Part shown: positions 63,925-64,000 of the stretch, piece by piece | How the letters are laid out: each line of letters starts with the position of its first letter | How positions within the stretch are numbered: the stretch's first letter is position 1 | Assembly (NCBI GenBank): GCA_030248065.1 | Contig: JASAMV010002234.1 | Span: forward strand, 1 to 64,000 | DNA length: 64,000 bases | Reading direction: 5' to 3' | Origin: Rhynchonema sp. JSB1_4 | Lineage: Eukaryota > Nematoda > Chromadorea > Monhysterida > Xyalidae | Made by a program: the position numbers and the translations under genes | The notes under the pieces: model-generated | Databases searched by the model: none | The model's input: only the letters and a program-made list of their open reading frames with translations | What the model was told of the DNA's origin: nothing

Positions 63925-64000
63925 CCGCCCCTACCAGCCCCACTCTCCTACCCTAGACAGTGCCCACCGCAGTGCTGTGGCTACTTCTGAGGGGGAGATA

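Larger units (their letters stand above)
62302..64000. other. Repeat-rich right end, no gene seen
   Basis: It contains a short minisatellite (62453-62588), an inverted-repeat unit with A/T-run hairpins (about 62946-63570) and a short-TIR element (63676-63924). No coding exon is supported. Confidence 0.6.

Overview
This is a window of animal nuclear DNA: intron-rich, roughly 40-45% GC, with GT-AG introns mostly of 50-300 bp. The gene content (a TWK-type K2P channel, an ELKS/ERC active-zone protein ending in GIWA, EB-module proteins) and a U1 snRNA that starts AAACUUACCUG rather than AUACUUACCUG suggest an ecdysozoan, most likely a nematode. The species cannot be named from the sequence. No bacterial, plasmid or phage features are present. 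I built the exon models by hand from splice signals, reading-frame phase and family similarity. For every multi-exon model from the K2P channel onward, all exon phases join without a break.

Layout. 1-1853 (+): 3' part of a pentameric ligand-gated channel gene with an unusual pore helix, followed by a 250-bp (TG)n tract. 1.9-9.7 kb: no gene seen; holds two nested hAT-like MITEs. 9722-12628 (+): complete 11-exon K2P channel with a U1 snRNA gene in its last intron. 13.1-19.7 kb (-): three tandem members of a small secreted four-cysteine family that I do not recognise; the third has about 39 Pro-rich octapeptides. 23315-24585 (+): MOB3-like kinase activator. 28823-31568 and 32177-36833 (+): two tandem secreted EB/lustrin-type Cys-rich genes whose introns differ; the second carries a 1.67-kb foldback element in its last intron. 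40867-54945 (+): ELKS/ERC/CAST gene, about 21 exons. 56662-59260 (-): QTRT1, the catalytic subunit of tRNA-guanine transglycosylase. 59819-62301 (-): POGLUT1/Rumi protein O-glucosyltransferase. 62.3-64 kb: repeats only.

The genes do not form one pathway. A channel subunit, a K2P channel and an active-zone scaffold are all excitable-cell genes. MOB3, QTRT1 and POGLUT1 are housekeeping or signalling genes. The EB pair and the four-Cys trio are two local tandem expansions of secreted Cys-rich proteins and are the most lineage-specific content. The second theme is a dense set of small non-autonomous DNA transposons, several with intact target-site duplications (TA, TTAA and 8-bp types), sitting in introns and between genes.
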